From NCBI GenBank assembly GCA_002224055.1, contig AZLU01000015.1:310333-374332 (forward strand): a stretch of 64,000 bases of DNA, given 5' to 3'. Positions 1 to 10,800 of this stretch are shown here, piece by piece. Both the position numbers and the translations under genes were made by a program. The notes under the pieces were generated by a model, which ran no database searches, was not told the origin of the DNA, and worked only from the letters and a program-made list of their open reading frames with translations. This DNA is from Pezizomycotina sp. ARF18 (Eukaryota > Ascomycota). Each line of letters starts with the position of its first letter. Within the stretch, counting starts at the first letter, position 1.

Positions 1-919
1 TACGGATGAACGAAAGTAATCAATTCCTGTTACCGAAGATGCCCCGTATAGGGAGCTTCTTCGATTAAGCAATGCCACATATGTATCTCGTTTACGCCCA
101 GAACTCGCTAGGTCGATACCACAACGAATCAAACCCTTTAAGCAACAGCTTCTGATATCAACGAAAGCGGGCAGCCAAAAATCCATACGGCTTTTATCTG
201 CTTCCTAGATTAACACAAGTCGACCACTGGCTGATAGTCCACATGAATTTTCAAATTGTACGATGGATGAGCGATATTCTTATGTTCCCAGCGTACACAC
301 CCTATAGAAAAAGAGGCGTCAATCGTTCCACGTGCGATATCAAAAATAGTACCAAGGACAAAGGCGCCTCTAAACGAACGTACTCAGGCAGTCGTACCTC
401 ACAACCCATAATTTTAGCACGCCGAGGTGGATGATGTGGATATTATGGAACCAACGACAAGCGCTATCTCTGCCCAATCACTACGTCCGATACCGGGACT
501 GACGGAGGTCAAAGGCAACCAACTATTACGATTGGCGAGACACACCTTAACCTATATCAATAGAGTCAACTTTTTTCATATACCCAAATCAATCGCGATA
601 TCGTCTGCGATTATCATTCGAAAGAAATCAGGAAAATGGATTAAACACAAGATAAAAAACATTAATAATCGTCGGGAATTAAAGCGTAGGCTTCATAAAG
701 ACATCATCTGGAAAGTAGAGAAAAATTGCAATCTGCTTTAATTTGTGTAAGATATATATGTACGTTTGCTTTGTGCTATAATATACTTTACTGAACCAGC
801 GGGTGCTTCATAGACCGCATGCTCGTGATTAACTTTGTAGTTAGACAAAAGAAATATACAATCTGTCCGCCCCATCATACCCTCTTTTTTCCATTTTCGT
901 TTTTTAAGTATGTGAGTGA
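1..919. other. gene-free stretch, mid-GC decayed sequence
   Basis: No coding region can be supported. Two short overlapping open frames (243-434 and 427-741, plus strand) have no recognisable domain and no plausible splice context. The texture (about 40-45% GC, few homopolymer runs, no long ORF) resembles the island at 6.5-14.5 kb rather than the pyrimidine-rich promoters elsewhere. Decayed repeat DNA is the likeliest content, but this is inference. Confidence 0.4.
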
Positions 920-1530
920 TTATTCAATTGGTGTTTCCGCTACCTCCGCTTCTTCTTGTCCATCTCCGCTAGCTTCCTCGACCTCACGGAAGCGGGATTC
1001 GACGCGCTGGCACATTGCCCGGAGAGACTAATAAACGAAATAGTTAACGAGTTAATGGCCAAAACATTGTGATATAGGTGTGTGGGGTCAAGAAAACGTA
1101 CGGCAAACTCCTCCATCAGTATCTCGTCCCTCGTCTTCCACTCGTCGCGCAGGTACGTGAAAGAGGCGCCGAACGCGAGCGTCGAACCGAGGAGGAAACC
1201 GAAGAAGCTATTATTCAGTCAAGCCGTTAGCCCAAGTTCTCTCCCAAAGCCGTAGCTCAACCTCTCTCTCTTCCCATTCATCTGCCATGTCGAACTTCCT
1301 CAAAAACACTACCAATGCCTGATACAACCCTCCTCTTCCTACCACGAAGTAAAAACATCGACGAGCTTCAAAGGATGACTCACCCTCCCCTAAAAGCCCC
1401 CATCGCTTCTTCACTTTAACAGGTGCGGCGGCGACGGTTTCCTGCCGGAAGATCGCCGTCGAGCTGAACTGCCGCAGGGACTGTGGCGTATGAGCGCGCG
1501 GCGCACGGCGAATGCCGCGGAGGGTATCAT
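920..1530 (-). CDS. small mitochondrial-type single-pass membrane protein, three exons
   Basis: The gene was assembled from three exons: 1384-1530, 1102-1207 and 920-1027. Exon 1 starts with ATG and encodes an Arg-rich, Ser-rich N-terminus (MIPSAAFAVRRALIRH, then SLRQFSSTAIFRQE after a one-base break) that looks like a mitochondrial presequence, followed by KVKKRWGLLG. Exon 2 encodes a glycine-rich hydrophobic helix (FFGFLLGSTLAFGASF), then a charged stretch. Exon 3 continues in phase as SLRAMCQRVESRF and ends with an acidic tail and TAA. The exon 2/3 junction has GTACGT donor, CTAAC-like branch and TTAG acceptor. Total is about 115-120 residues. Small presequence-TM-coiled-coil proteins of this layout are common in ascomycetes, with no assigned function that I know of. 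The exon 1/2 junction needs one missing base to stay in phase. Confidence 0.6.
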
Positions 1531-2263
1531 TGTTGTTTTTTTGGTGTTTTATGAAGGTTTGTTATGCGAGGTGAGGTGGAGAGGGAGGAAGTGGTCGGTC
1601 AATTGACGGCGGTTAGATGCAGACGACCGACTGTAGACCTGCAAAGAAATGTTAGTCGGGCTATCTTGTAATTGGGCAGAATTAGGCTCGAGGAGCGGTC
1701 TATCGACGTACAATGCTTTCAAAAGACCTCTTGATTCGTTCTTTAATGGGGAGGAGGAATGCTGAAGGTGTGATGTCGGTGGCGGTGGAGGAAGGTTAAA
1801 GAAAGAGAAGTAAGTGCCCGTGATTGTTGTGAGGGAAGTAGGTGTGGGAAATAACTGCTAGTGTAAGGAATTCAATTTACCATTCAATTCCAATGGACGA
1901 CGACATTCTTTTGCCCTCTCTATTTTCTACAATTTGGCTTGGCATTTGCGGGGTTCTCGAGGTGTAAAGATCGATCAGATAAGATAAGATAAAATCGCAA
2001 ACGGGAACGGGACGGCTCTCTACCGAACCAATGGAAGGGCAGACCGTCCACTAGCTGAGAAGTAGAGATCGTGAACTTGGGGAAAGTCATTTCTATTCGA
2101 TTGACAAGATATAAACTTAGCATATGCTATATGGATATATTTCACGCTCCATGCCTTGGTAGGAGATTGAAACACCCTAACGGTGTGTGATAAAACTTTA
2201 GATCATTCATTCGCCTTCTTCTACACCGAAACTCCTTCCTCTTTTTTTTTTTTTTTTTTTTTT
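1531..2263. other. intergenic, no gene seen
   Basis: This is the upstream flank of the small mitochondrial-type gene. I see no supported ORF, RNA gene or strong repeat. The minus-strand frame at 1920-2123 has no recognisable domain. Confidence 0.5.
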
Positions 2264-2460
2264 TCACTTTTTACCGTCACCAGTCTGCTCTTGTATGAGA
2301 GCCTCTCTTTCTTGCTTGTCGCGAAAAATCATTTGGCAGTCCTTGCGAAGATAACCGTTGCGTGCCTCGAGATCGAAGTCTACGATCTGAGGCACCCTAG
2401 GCCCCTCGATATCGCGGCATATTGCGACGCCTGGTTCTCGAGAGGTTTGTAGAATACCAT
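2264..2460 (-). CDS. possible micro-gene, about 65 residues, one frame break
   Basis: An ATG at 2460 opens MVFYKPLENQ. After a one-base shift the reading continues as IEGPRVPQIVDFDLEARNGY and then LRKDCQMIFRDKQEREAL, to TGA at 2264-2266. The charged, non-repetitive composition looks more like protein than the surrounding AT-rich DNA, and an isolated frame break fits the error pattern of the whole window. Two CACGTG boxes lie about 150 bases upstream. I do not recognise the family. A chance ORF remains quite possible. Confidence 0.25.
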
Positions 2461-2608
2461 CACTTCGATTTGTGATCGCAGTGGTCAGTAACTAGGCGTG
2501 TCCGAAGGTATTATCGTTATCTATCCCAACTCATTACCGACGAAAGCTAGCTTAATTCATTGCTTAAAAAGAAGCCCCAAAAAATTCCAGCTCGAGGGGA
2601 AGACGCGA

Positions 2609-2622
2609 CACGTGAGCACGTG
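2609..2622. promoter_or_regulatory. paired CACGTG E-boxes
   Basis: Two perfect CACGTG palindromes lie at 2609-2614 and 2617-2622, separated by two bases. In fungi CACGTG is bound by bHLH factors (Cbf1, Pho4 and SREBP-like types). They sit upstream of the possible micro-gene at 2264-2460. Function is inferred from the motif only. Confidence 0.35.
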
Positions 2623-3284
2623 ATGCCGAAAAAAGGAGATTTTCTAAAATGAAAGGGCTGAAAACAGAGGAAGTATAGAGATAGTTAATTCAACTCTAGA
2701 CAAAGAGAGCAATAAAATAAAATACCAAAAATCATAGAATCTGTTGTAGCCTTTCCCCATTTTCCCCGTGGCATCTGCCTTCTTGGCATTTACCACTATA
2801 AATGGTCTTTTCCACTGCCGGCCTATTCCTTTAGATAGCCAGCACTTCTTCTACCGAGCTCATCAATCAAGTTCTTTCACTAAGTCTTCTCTCTCTTTCT
2901 CTCTCTCTCTCCAGTGTCTTTCTAGTCACAGTGATAGCAGAATCAAGGTTTATTTTTGGTAGTCGTAATAGTATAAGAGTAAATGGTCTGTTCTTCTGAT
3001 TGATTGGTTGTCACAGCTAGCGCCCACCCTATTAAAAAAAGAAGGAAGTAGTCACGTAGTGTCTTTCCCTGTGAAATAATTAATTAATATTTTCAGATTT
3101 CATCACAGCTCGGCCCTTCTTTTGGCTGCGATAGGTGGGATGCGGCGCTTGACGTCACAACTCACAAGAAAAAAAAAATAATAAAAAATAAAAATAAAAA
3201 TAAATTAAAAGAAGGGACCCTTTCAACATCCGGGAAACTCCCACCACATTAAAGGCACCAAACAATACTTTACCCCTCCTCCCG

Positions 3285-3308
3285 CTTCTTCTTCTTCTTC
3301 TTCTTCTT
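3285..3308. repeat. (CTT)8 microsatellite
   Basis: Eight perfect CTT units lie in the upstream region of the eisosome gene. Confidence 0.85.
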
Positions 3309-4327
3309 CATATTATCACCATATTTGATAATATAAAAGGAATCAAAATATCCATTCTGCAGATAAAAGGAAAGCTGTTTTATTTAATAAAACCAGCAGT
3401 GAGCTATTTTTATCTCGTCCTTATCCGTCTGTTTTAGACCCCTTGCAGGGGAACTGCAGCTAAGCGACGACCTCTCTTTTCCGTTTTGGCCAATCGGTGC
3501 CCGAGCAGAACCACGTTATTCTAGGTCACAAAAAAAACAGCCGTGCCGTCGAACGACACCCCCAAAGGATCCTTCAACGAGAGAAGGAATACGCGCTTGT
3601 CACTCTTGAGTAAGCTCTGTCCCCTACGACTTGCTGGCGTCTGTTTCCTACGAGCTGGCCCCCGCCACTGTATCCTGTCATGCCTTCTCGCAGTTTTTTT
3701 CCCAACAAACCAAGACGTTTTTTTCCCCCGGACAGTATCACCGTTCGGAGCTAACCGCCTATAGCTTCTTTTTTTATCACCGGCCAATAGCAAGTTCAAA
3801 AGTACAGGGCCTGGAATCAAAACAGCCATGTAAGTTGCTCTATTTTTCACATCACACAAAGAAGCCCGGCTGTTACAGCCCTTCCCTCCCCGATCGAGAA
3901 TCCTGAAACAGTCATATCGCTCTTTGTTTTCTCTTTTCCTCCAGAAAGATATAAGTTCGTTTTTGCCCAACTACCTTCACTCTCTTGTTTTTTTTTTTCC
4001 CCGTCGTATTCTTATTGCATCGCGAGGTTTGTCATTTGTTTCTTCTTCCATTATTCATCATCAAAAATTCTTTGGCGTTCTTGGAGTTCTGTTCACTATT
4101 TACAAAAATCAAAAATCGAACCTTCAGCTGTTTCCAGCGACTTCTCACATAGTTCCTCCGTTTCTTTATTTTACATCTGCATCACCACCGCCTCTTACCT
4201 TCTTCGTATTTCTCAACTTTCTCCTCGATATCTCAAATTATTTCAAAACAGCTTGGGGTTTGAATCCAAGCGAGATTTGTTTTGTACTTTTAACTATTTT
4301 CCTGTTTCCTTCTACTGCATCTTCACA

Positions 4328-5564
4328 ATGCCTTCTCGCGTCATGTCCCTACTACCTCCCCCCTACTCGGCACACAGGAGGCACTCGCCTCCACCAAAAT
4401 ACAAACCTCTTGATTCGTGCAGTGGTCTTACCGTTGTCCAACCTATAACTCCCAGGAACAGATCGCTTTCCCTACGTTCCTCCAAGTCGAACAAGACCTC
4501 CGGCACTTCGGAGTCGGGTAGCAAGCACAGGTTCAGCTTCGGGTCGATCAGGGGAACTATTCAACCCGAGCTGTCGAAGAAACTTTACAGACTGTGAGTT
4601 TTGCTTCTTTCATCACTTCTGGGAACGTAGCTAATTTTTCATAGTATCAAATCCGAAAACTATGTTATAAACGCCCACACTTCCTCCGGCCGGGAGCGCA
4701 TCTCCATCGCCTCCCAGCTTTCGGACTGGGTCTGGCCACGGGGGATGAGGGCGTCAGCGATATCAGCGACAAGCTCGGCGTCCTCATGTCCGAAATCGGC
4801 GAGCAGGAGATCGCCTACAGCCAGAACCTCGAGGACTACCGATCGACCTTGAAGACGATCCGTAACACGGAGGCCTCCGTCCAGCCCTCGAGGGACCACA
4901 AGACTAAAGTCACGGATGAGATCCAGAAGCTTAAGTACAAGGAACCACCAGCAGCAAGCTCGTTCAGCTAGAGCAGGAGCTCGTCAGGGCCGAAGCAGAG
5001 AACCTAGTAGCCGAAGCGCAGCTGAGCAACGTCACCGCCAGAAGTTCAAGGAAGCCTTTGCTAGCAACTTGGCGGCTGTTATCGAGCGTTCCGAGAAGCA
5101 GGCGATTATTGCCAGGCACGCTAGGCGCATGCTCAACCTTTTAGACGACACACCGGTCGTTCCTGGCGATGCTAGGCCTGTAAGTATAACTTTGACTATA
5201 GCTTTTCAAGGTAAAAATTTCGTATCTAACATTTGTATATCTAGGCCTACGATGCCGAACGAGACGCCCGCGAGATTCTCTCCCAGTGCGAGGAGGAGCT
5301 GAGGAGCTGGAGGCTGGACGTCGAGGAGGTCACGAGCAATGCTGATCTGGGTCTGAACCTCATGCCGACTCAGTCTCCTACTGAGATGCATCAAGGCGGT
5401 GGCGGCCGCAGGGTTGCTAGCTCCAGCAGCATGTCCAGCAACGAATACGTCCCGTCTCTGGTGAAGCTCCTGGCCACCACCAAACGATCCACGGAGGGGA
5501 CCGTGCGGATATCCCCGCCGAGGATGAGAAGACTAGTATTCCGCAAGCCATTCCTGCGTCCTAG
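4328..5564 (+). CDS. Pil1/Lsp1-family eisosome protein, PilB-like
   Basis: This encodes a BAR-domain protein that coats furrow-like plasma-membrane domains (eisosomes). Exon 1 has a Pro/Ser-rich start and HRFSFGSIRGTIQPELSKKL. After an intron at 4594-4644 follow LIKSENYVINAH, SDISDKLGVLMSEIGEQEIA and IRNTEASVQPSRDHKTKVTD. Then come LEQELVRAEAENLVAEAQL, RQKFKEAFASNLAA and RRMLNLLDDTPVVPGDARP, an intron at 5180-5244, and AYDAERDAREILSQCEEELR. The SVQPSR, LEQELVRAEA and DDTPVxPG blocks are family hallmarks. Frame breaks occur near 4728 (a G run), 4940 and 5033. The tail probably ends DEKTSIPQAIPAS with TAG at 5562-5564; another frame runs on to 5604. The FSFGSIRG start, in place of the FFGKGGLG-type start of canonical Pil1, points to the second ascomycete paralogue. 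The ATG fits the family's usual length. Confidence 0.88.
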
Positions 5565-6540
5565 TTGGCGAAAAGAGCAACGAAGGGATATTATACTATT
5601 ATAGTGTTTAGAATGAGGCGAAAAAAGAGGAGGATATTCAGAAATATTTCTAGTCACTACTCATTCTTTCTAATTTTTTTATATTCTCATTCGACGAAGA
5701 CCAGGTAACTGGAGGAAGACCTAGGTCGAAAGAGAGGGAAAGCATACACAAACAGGACTGACGTCCAGGATAATTGATCATTCTGACAATACATTCCTTT
5801 AGGTGTTTTGTTTGCACATTTTTTACCGCCTTTTTATTTCTTTTCTGTCTTTGATTGGTAACATTGGTGTTTTTTCCCTTTTCCGCTTCAAGTAAAAGAT
5901 AATGTTTACTTGTATTCTTACAAAATCTGTTTCTTTACAACAACGTCTACATCGCTGTTTCCTTTCGATTTTGTTGGGTTTTCTCTTTTTCTTTACTACT
6001 CTTCTCTCTCGTTCCTTTCGATCTTCTTTAGAAGCATATAATATGACTTTTGACGAATATAAGAATTTCTTTTTCTTCTACGTACAAATAGCCAGTAGAA
6101 ACCCGCAAAACCAGTAGAAGTTTGCGCTTGAATTGTACCCAAAAGTCGCAGTAAGGGTTTTTCTTCTTTAGCCCCGGGATAGAAGATCTACGGGAAGAAG
6201 CGAGAACCAAAGACTGAGTTCGAAGACTTGCTTGTGAAGTTTGAGCTCCTCAACCTGTCTCGTGCCCTACTCTTTGCCCTTCAGTACTTTCGGGAAGACT
6301 AGTACTCCTAAACAACGAATTAACGGCAGTAGCAGCGAAAAATCCCAGGAATCAATATTCATATGGCTTATGCCTGGACAGGGCAGAATGTAATATCTAC
6401 TTTTTTTTTTTTTCTATACTTATTTTACCCTTTCGAGATCATTTCCGTTGGTGAATTTTGTTTCGTCTTTCGTTTCAGTATTAAGAACGAAAATAAAATA
6501 AAATAAAATAAAATAAAATAAAATAAACACTTCTTCAGCA
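5565..6540. other. 3' flank of the eisosome gene, no gene seen
   Basis: AT-rich and pyrimidine-rich DNA with no supportable coding region. It contains an AAATA pentanucleotide microsatellite at about 6490-6527. Confidence 0.5.
6490..6527. repeat. (AAATA)n microsatellite
   Basis: About seven consecutive AAATA units immediately precede the first unit of the diverged repeat island. Confidence 0.85.
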
Positions 6541-7860
6541 AGATGGACATTTACTATTAGTAGACTCCCATCTACGACCAGCATAGAAGTAATCACAAAC
6601 TGGGACGTCCGCCGATTTATATCTTGCCTTTTGAGAGGCGAAGTACAGGGTTTCCCAACGAAGTCATCGATTTGAGGGATGAACAACCGGGAGTCAACGT
6701 TGCAACATTACATATCGAAAAAAAAAAAAAAAATTTTTTTCATCGCGTGGTACTTGGATTGATAACCCACTACTAGAATCTGCAGTAGATATTTCAAAAG
6801 CAAAAACACGAGCAGGAAGCCCTCAGCAGATACTCTTTTTCTGTAGTGGTGGGAGTCGATAATATTGCATCTGGCGAGATCAAGGGTTATATTACGTGAA
6901 CAAGCGTGAGCGATATACGTGAGATGCGGAGTATAAATCTTGCATAGAGTATTTCGAGACAGGTTCCCCGTGGATAATCCGCTAGCGCGATCGACTACCT
7001 ACAAGTCATATCACCAAAACGAAGTTTTAAAGCCTCGACAGCCCTACCATACTACTACCGCTTCAATTGAATGCGACAAATAATAAGAGATTTTGACAAA
7101 CTTGAACATTGACCATTTTATATGCATTCACTGGCGAATGATATGGATACATACTACGAAATAGACGTACACGCGTGTAATTGATTGACATCAGCGTCTT
7201 ATTCATATAGCTTTTAGAAGAGGGTAATAATTATCGTACTGAAGTCAGGAAGAAGCAGGATATTTACTACTATTCACTCCGTCCACGATCGATTCCGAGC
7301 ATAGTAATAATCACCAAACGAACTATCAAGTAGTCACATTATACTGCTAAGAACGAGTTTGTACAAATAGTTATGCGATTATGCAGCTAGGTAGACAGCA
7401 TTCAACGGATAATCCAGCATTAGACGTCCAAAGAATTAGTTTCCTCAACTGATAACCAAACACCGTAATAGAACCTGCAATGCAGTAGGCACCCGAAAGT
7501 AAAAAACAACACCCGCAAGACCTCTTCAGATGCTTTTTGTCTGTAGTGGTCGACAGTTTTACAACAGCACAGGTCGCTGCCTTATAAAGCTAGGTGTTCG
7601 GCAGGTGTAGATTTAGCGTAGACATTCAAAAGTACGAAGCGAACACGCGCAGGACACCAACAGATATTCTCTTTTGTAATGGTCGACGGCAATGGAGCCC
7701 GAAAACCGGGAGGCTGATACTAGCTATACCAGTGGGTATGCTTACTGTGACATATGGTGCTGAGATTCAGTGCAAATACTACCAGAAAGCATATATCGCA
7801 ACCGATCACTCCCATGAATAATCCACCAACCCGAGCAGCTATCCGCAAACCTTCAAAATG
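6541..7860. repeat. diverged repeat units A, B and C
   Basis: Three collinear, heavily diverged copies of one sequence can be aligned by eye. Unit A at about 6541-7060 and unit B at about 7258-7600 share GACATTTACTA / GATATTTACTA, then AGCATAG-AGTAATCAC / AGCATAGTAATAATCACC. About 200 bases on they share GATAACC..CTGCAGTAG / GATAACC..ATGCAGTAGG and CTGTAGTGGT. Unit C at about 7600-7860 repeats the second half (ACACGCGCAGGACACC, then TTTTGTAATGGTCGAC) and, like A, has a GATAATCC/AATAATCC block about 195 bases downstream. No frame is open through the units. This is probably old tandem or nested copies of a transposable element. The element class cannot be told. Confidence 0.5.
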
Positions 7861-10800
7861 AGCCCAGAGGCATCCTCCACATACTACTAATACTCCATCG
7901 AAGGCGATAGAATTCCAACGAACCGTTCCAATTAGACTATCATATCATAATATTCTCGTTAGCATGCCGATTACCTAAACGCGATACGGCAAAACATTCT
8001 CGTCCACTTGTGACACGGTCGTAATCGATACGAAGTGAAGCTCCCGCAAACCGACGTTCCGATACCTAAGTACTTACCTAGCGGTCTTCTAGTATGGGCG
8101 TATGAAAATAATCTATGTGAAAGACGCTAGGCAGGGAACTGGCTGCATAGCTTCAAAGTACTCGGCTACAGCTTCTCGGAAAAGCAGTATAGTGCACAAA
8201 GAACAACCGACTTCGCAGAAATCATAATACTACTTACCTCCATTAATACGCTCGTCGGATATCTAAATGTCGGTCCTACCACTAACTAGTCGTCTAAACA
8301 GTGATAAAACAACGGCGGAGGCATTTAGGCCTTCTACAAATTTACATTCATGCTTTATATAGCGAGACCATTCCGAAACTTGCATAGCACTCCGTAGAAT
8401 CGAGATTTTTCGCTAGCGGGACGGTTCCGCTGTAACAATCAAAAATTCATACTATTATCATTATTGTTATTCGTAGTATCGGTATTATCCACGCAACGCT
8501 GCGAAGCTTTCCGCATTATAGGCCAAAGTAGCACAATCGTTTTTTACGCAAACTTCAATTTTTGGCAGAAAGTGTTATAGACCGACGCTGTGATTTATTT
8601 AGTGTCTCTTCTTCGAGTATCCCTGTATCTGTTAGACCTTTCAGAGCGAGGACTGGTAACATATCGAGCAATAACCGAGTGATTAACCGGCGAGACATGT
8701 AAATGTATGCATGTTTATGATTCTATTACAGATTGTAAGATATCTCTTACCCATTCGTGTGCTGGTTAAGTGATACGTTTAGAACTACAACGGTAGTAGA
8801 ATCAGAGTTGCGCAAACAAAATGGATACAAACATTGAGGAATAGGCCAACCTACCTATTTATGGATTTAATTGCCAGGCTACTAGTAGTTTATGCGTCAA
8901 AGACATTCGAAAACTCGATAGCGTGCAAGTACAGTGCCGGAGGACTATTTCGAGAAGTTCGCGCGCTTTTTGATAAATATTCCAAAATACAAATGAAATA
9001 CTCACAATGAATGCGTGCACACAAGATAGCTCTGCTAAAGAAGAACGAGGACGCCGATCTTCGTAATCAATCAAATTGGGTCTTGTATTTTGTAATGGAA
9101 TATATCGCCGGAAACATAGCAGCCGAACAAGCAGAACGACAGCGATAGGGAATTAACGCGAAGGAACCAACACGGCGATATAACTCAAGGTCTACTGCAT
9201 CCTTAATGAGGTATCTCAGGAGAGCAGTTAAGAAAGCGTGATAAGGTAGCCATTAACTAGCTCTACAAGAGAGCCTCCATATTTTACGAAGAAGTCAATG
9301 GATCTCATGTGCAAGTCTAGTCACTCAATAGACAAGGCAGGCGATATTTGAAGACTAAAATCCCTTGGTACACTCACATATTGGACTTGGAACGAAATAT
9401 CTATATTCCGCCGGACAATAAAACAATAGCATAGAGTTCTGCCTTTTCTTCGACATTACTAGAATATCCACGAATCTGACAGCTACTTTCTAAGTTAGCT
9501 ATCAAGGTCGGGGCCAAAGAATCCAAATCATGTACTTTTAAAACCACAATATCAGTGGCAAGATCGATTACCGACAAAAATCTAGGAAAACGGCGGCAGT
9601 GATATGTATTTCTCCTTTGTTCCCCGAAACTCTGACTGCATCATAGGGTCTATCCTCGCTTTAGCCCTAACGGTAGAATCCAGGACCGATCGCGCGGAGG
9701 CCATAAACCCAGACAAAAAACGTGCTTCGAGGCATTGATACTCACGGCAGAGGAAAGATTAGCAGAATATGAGCTACTACACTATCATCCATTCCACATG
9801 GAACCTAAACGAGGCGTTTTAAGACGTGTAACAGGGGCGGATTTAGCTAAGCTTACTCGTGCGTATCAAGTTACACTACGATGGAGACATCGTACCAATA
9901 CCAGTCGATGACTCACCAAAGCTTACAATATCACCGCCGCCGAAATTTATACGGATGCATTGAGAATGACACCATCATAAAAGATGATAAACACTTAGCT
10001 CATTACCCAATGGCAACTTCGACAATGATACTTGTGAGGAAGTCAATTGACCTCTCGTGCAACTTCGGTTATCGCATAAACCCCACGTTGCATACGAAGC
10101 AATGGAGCAGAAAATAGAAGTACTCGTGGAGAGCCATATGATTCACTCATTATTCATTGTTGCCCTTACCAGAGACCTTACCTCGATCATTTGGTATAAC
10201 AGGCAGGTAATAGCGTGGATAGTAGATACCAAAAAATTGGCGGACCAAGCATAGCTTCAATTGATCAGGTATTCACCCATCACGCAATAGAAAAATCGTA
10301 GTACCGTGAGAAGAAATTATGCCGATATTAATCGGAAAAACGACAGAGCTTTCACGATTAACGAGGGCCATGCATTCTGTGTAAGGGATGCCCAAAAAAA
10401 GTACCATGGTTATTTCGTCATTATCTGTAGTGACGAAAGACGTGCTTTTATAACTTCAAATGCTTTCTAGAGCTAACATACTGGCACGTGCATCTGAATA
10501 ATACATCCGATTATTAAGTAAAGGCAATACTACTCAAGTAAATAGCAACGTATATCGCTGCTTGTTTCTTGTAGATTCCCTTGGGATTATTTTACGTGCC
10601 TAGCCGATCGTAGGAAAACGGAACATGCGTATGGTACGATGAAGGAAATTGTTTACTTATGTGTATTCAGAAGACTGGGAGGTAGACGGCAAAGCTGAAT
10701 CATTAATAGCGTTATTACACGCGGCGAAAGGTATAATAGCGAATAAGTCGGCGCCGCCTCATTTTTACCTGTATCTCAGTTAAGATCTTTTCAGGCCATA

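Larger units (their letters stand above)
2461..4327. other. intergenic, upstream and CT-rich leader of the eisosome gene
   Basis: No gene is supported. The stretch holds AT-rich blocks near 3170-3210, a CTT microsatellite at 3285-3308, and from about 3880 a strongly pyrimidine-rich tract running to the ATG at 4328, typical of a fungal promoter and long 5' leader. Open frames at 3521-3970 and 3924-4448 are low-complexity and are not taken as genes. Confidence 0.5.

Noticed and set aside
3521-3970. 149-codon minus-strand ORF upstream of the eisosome gene
   Set aside because: It overlaps two plus-strand frames in the same region, is Lys/Arg-rich from the CT-rich leader, and has no domain.
6541-7860. 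CRISPR-like array
   Set aside because: The repeats are long, diverged, only three in number and unevenly spaced, and the DNA is eukaryotic. They fit decayed element copies.
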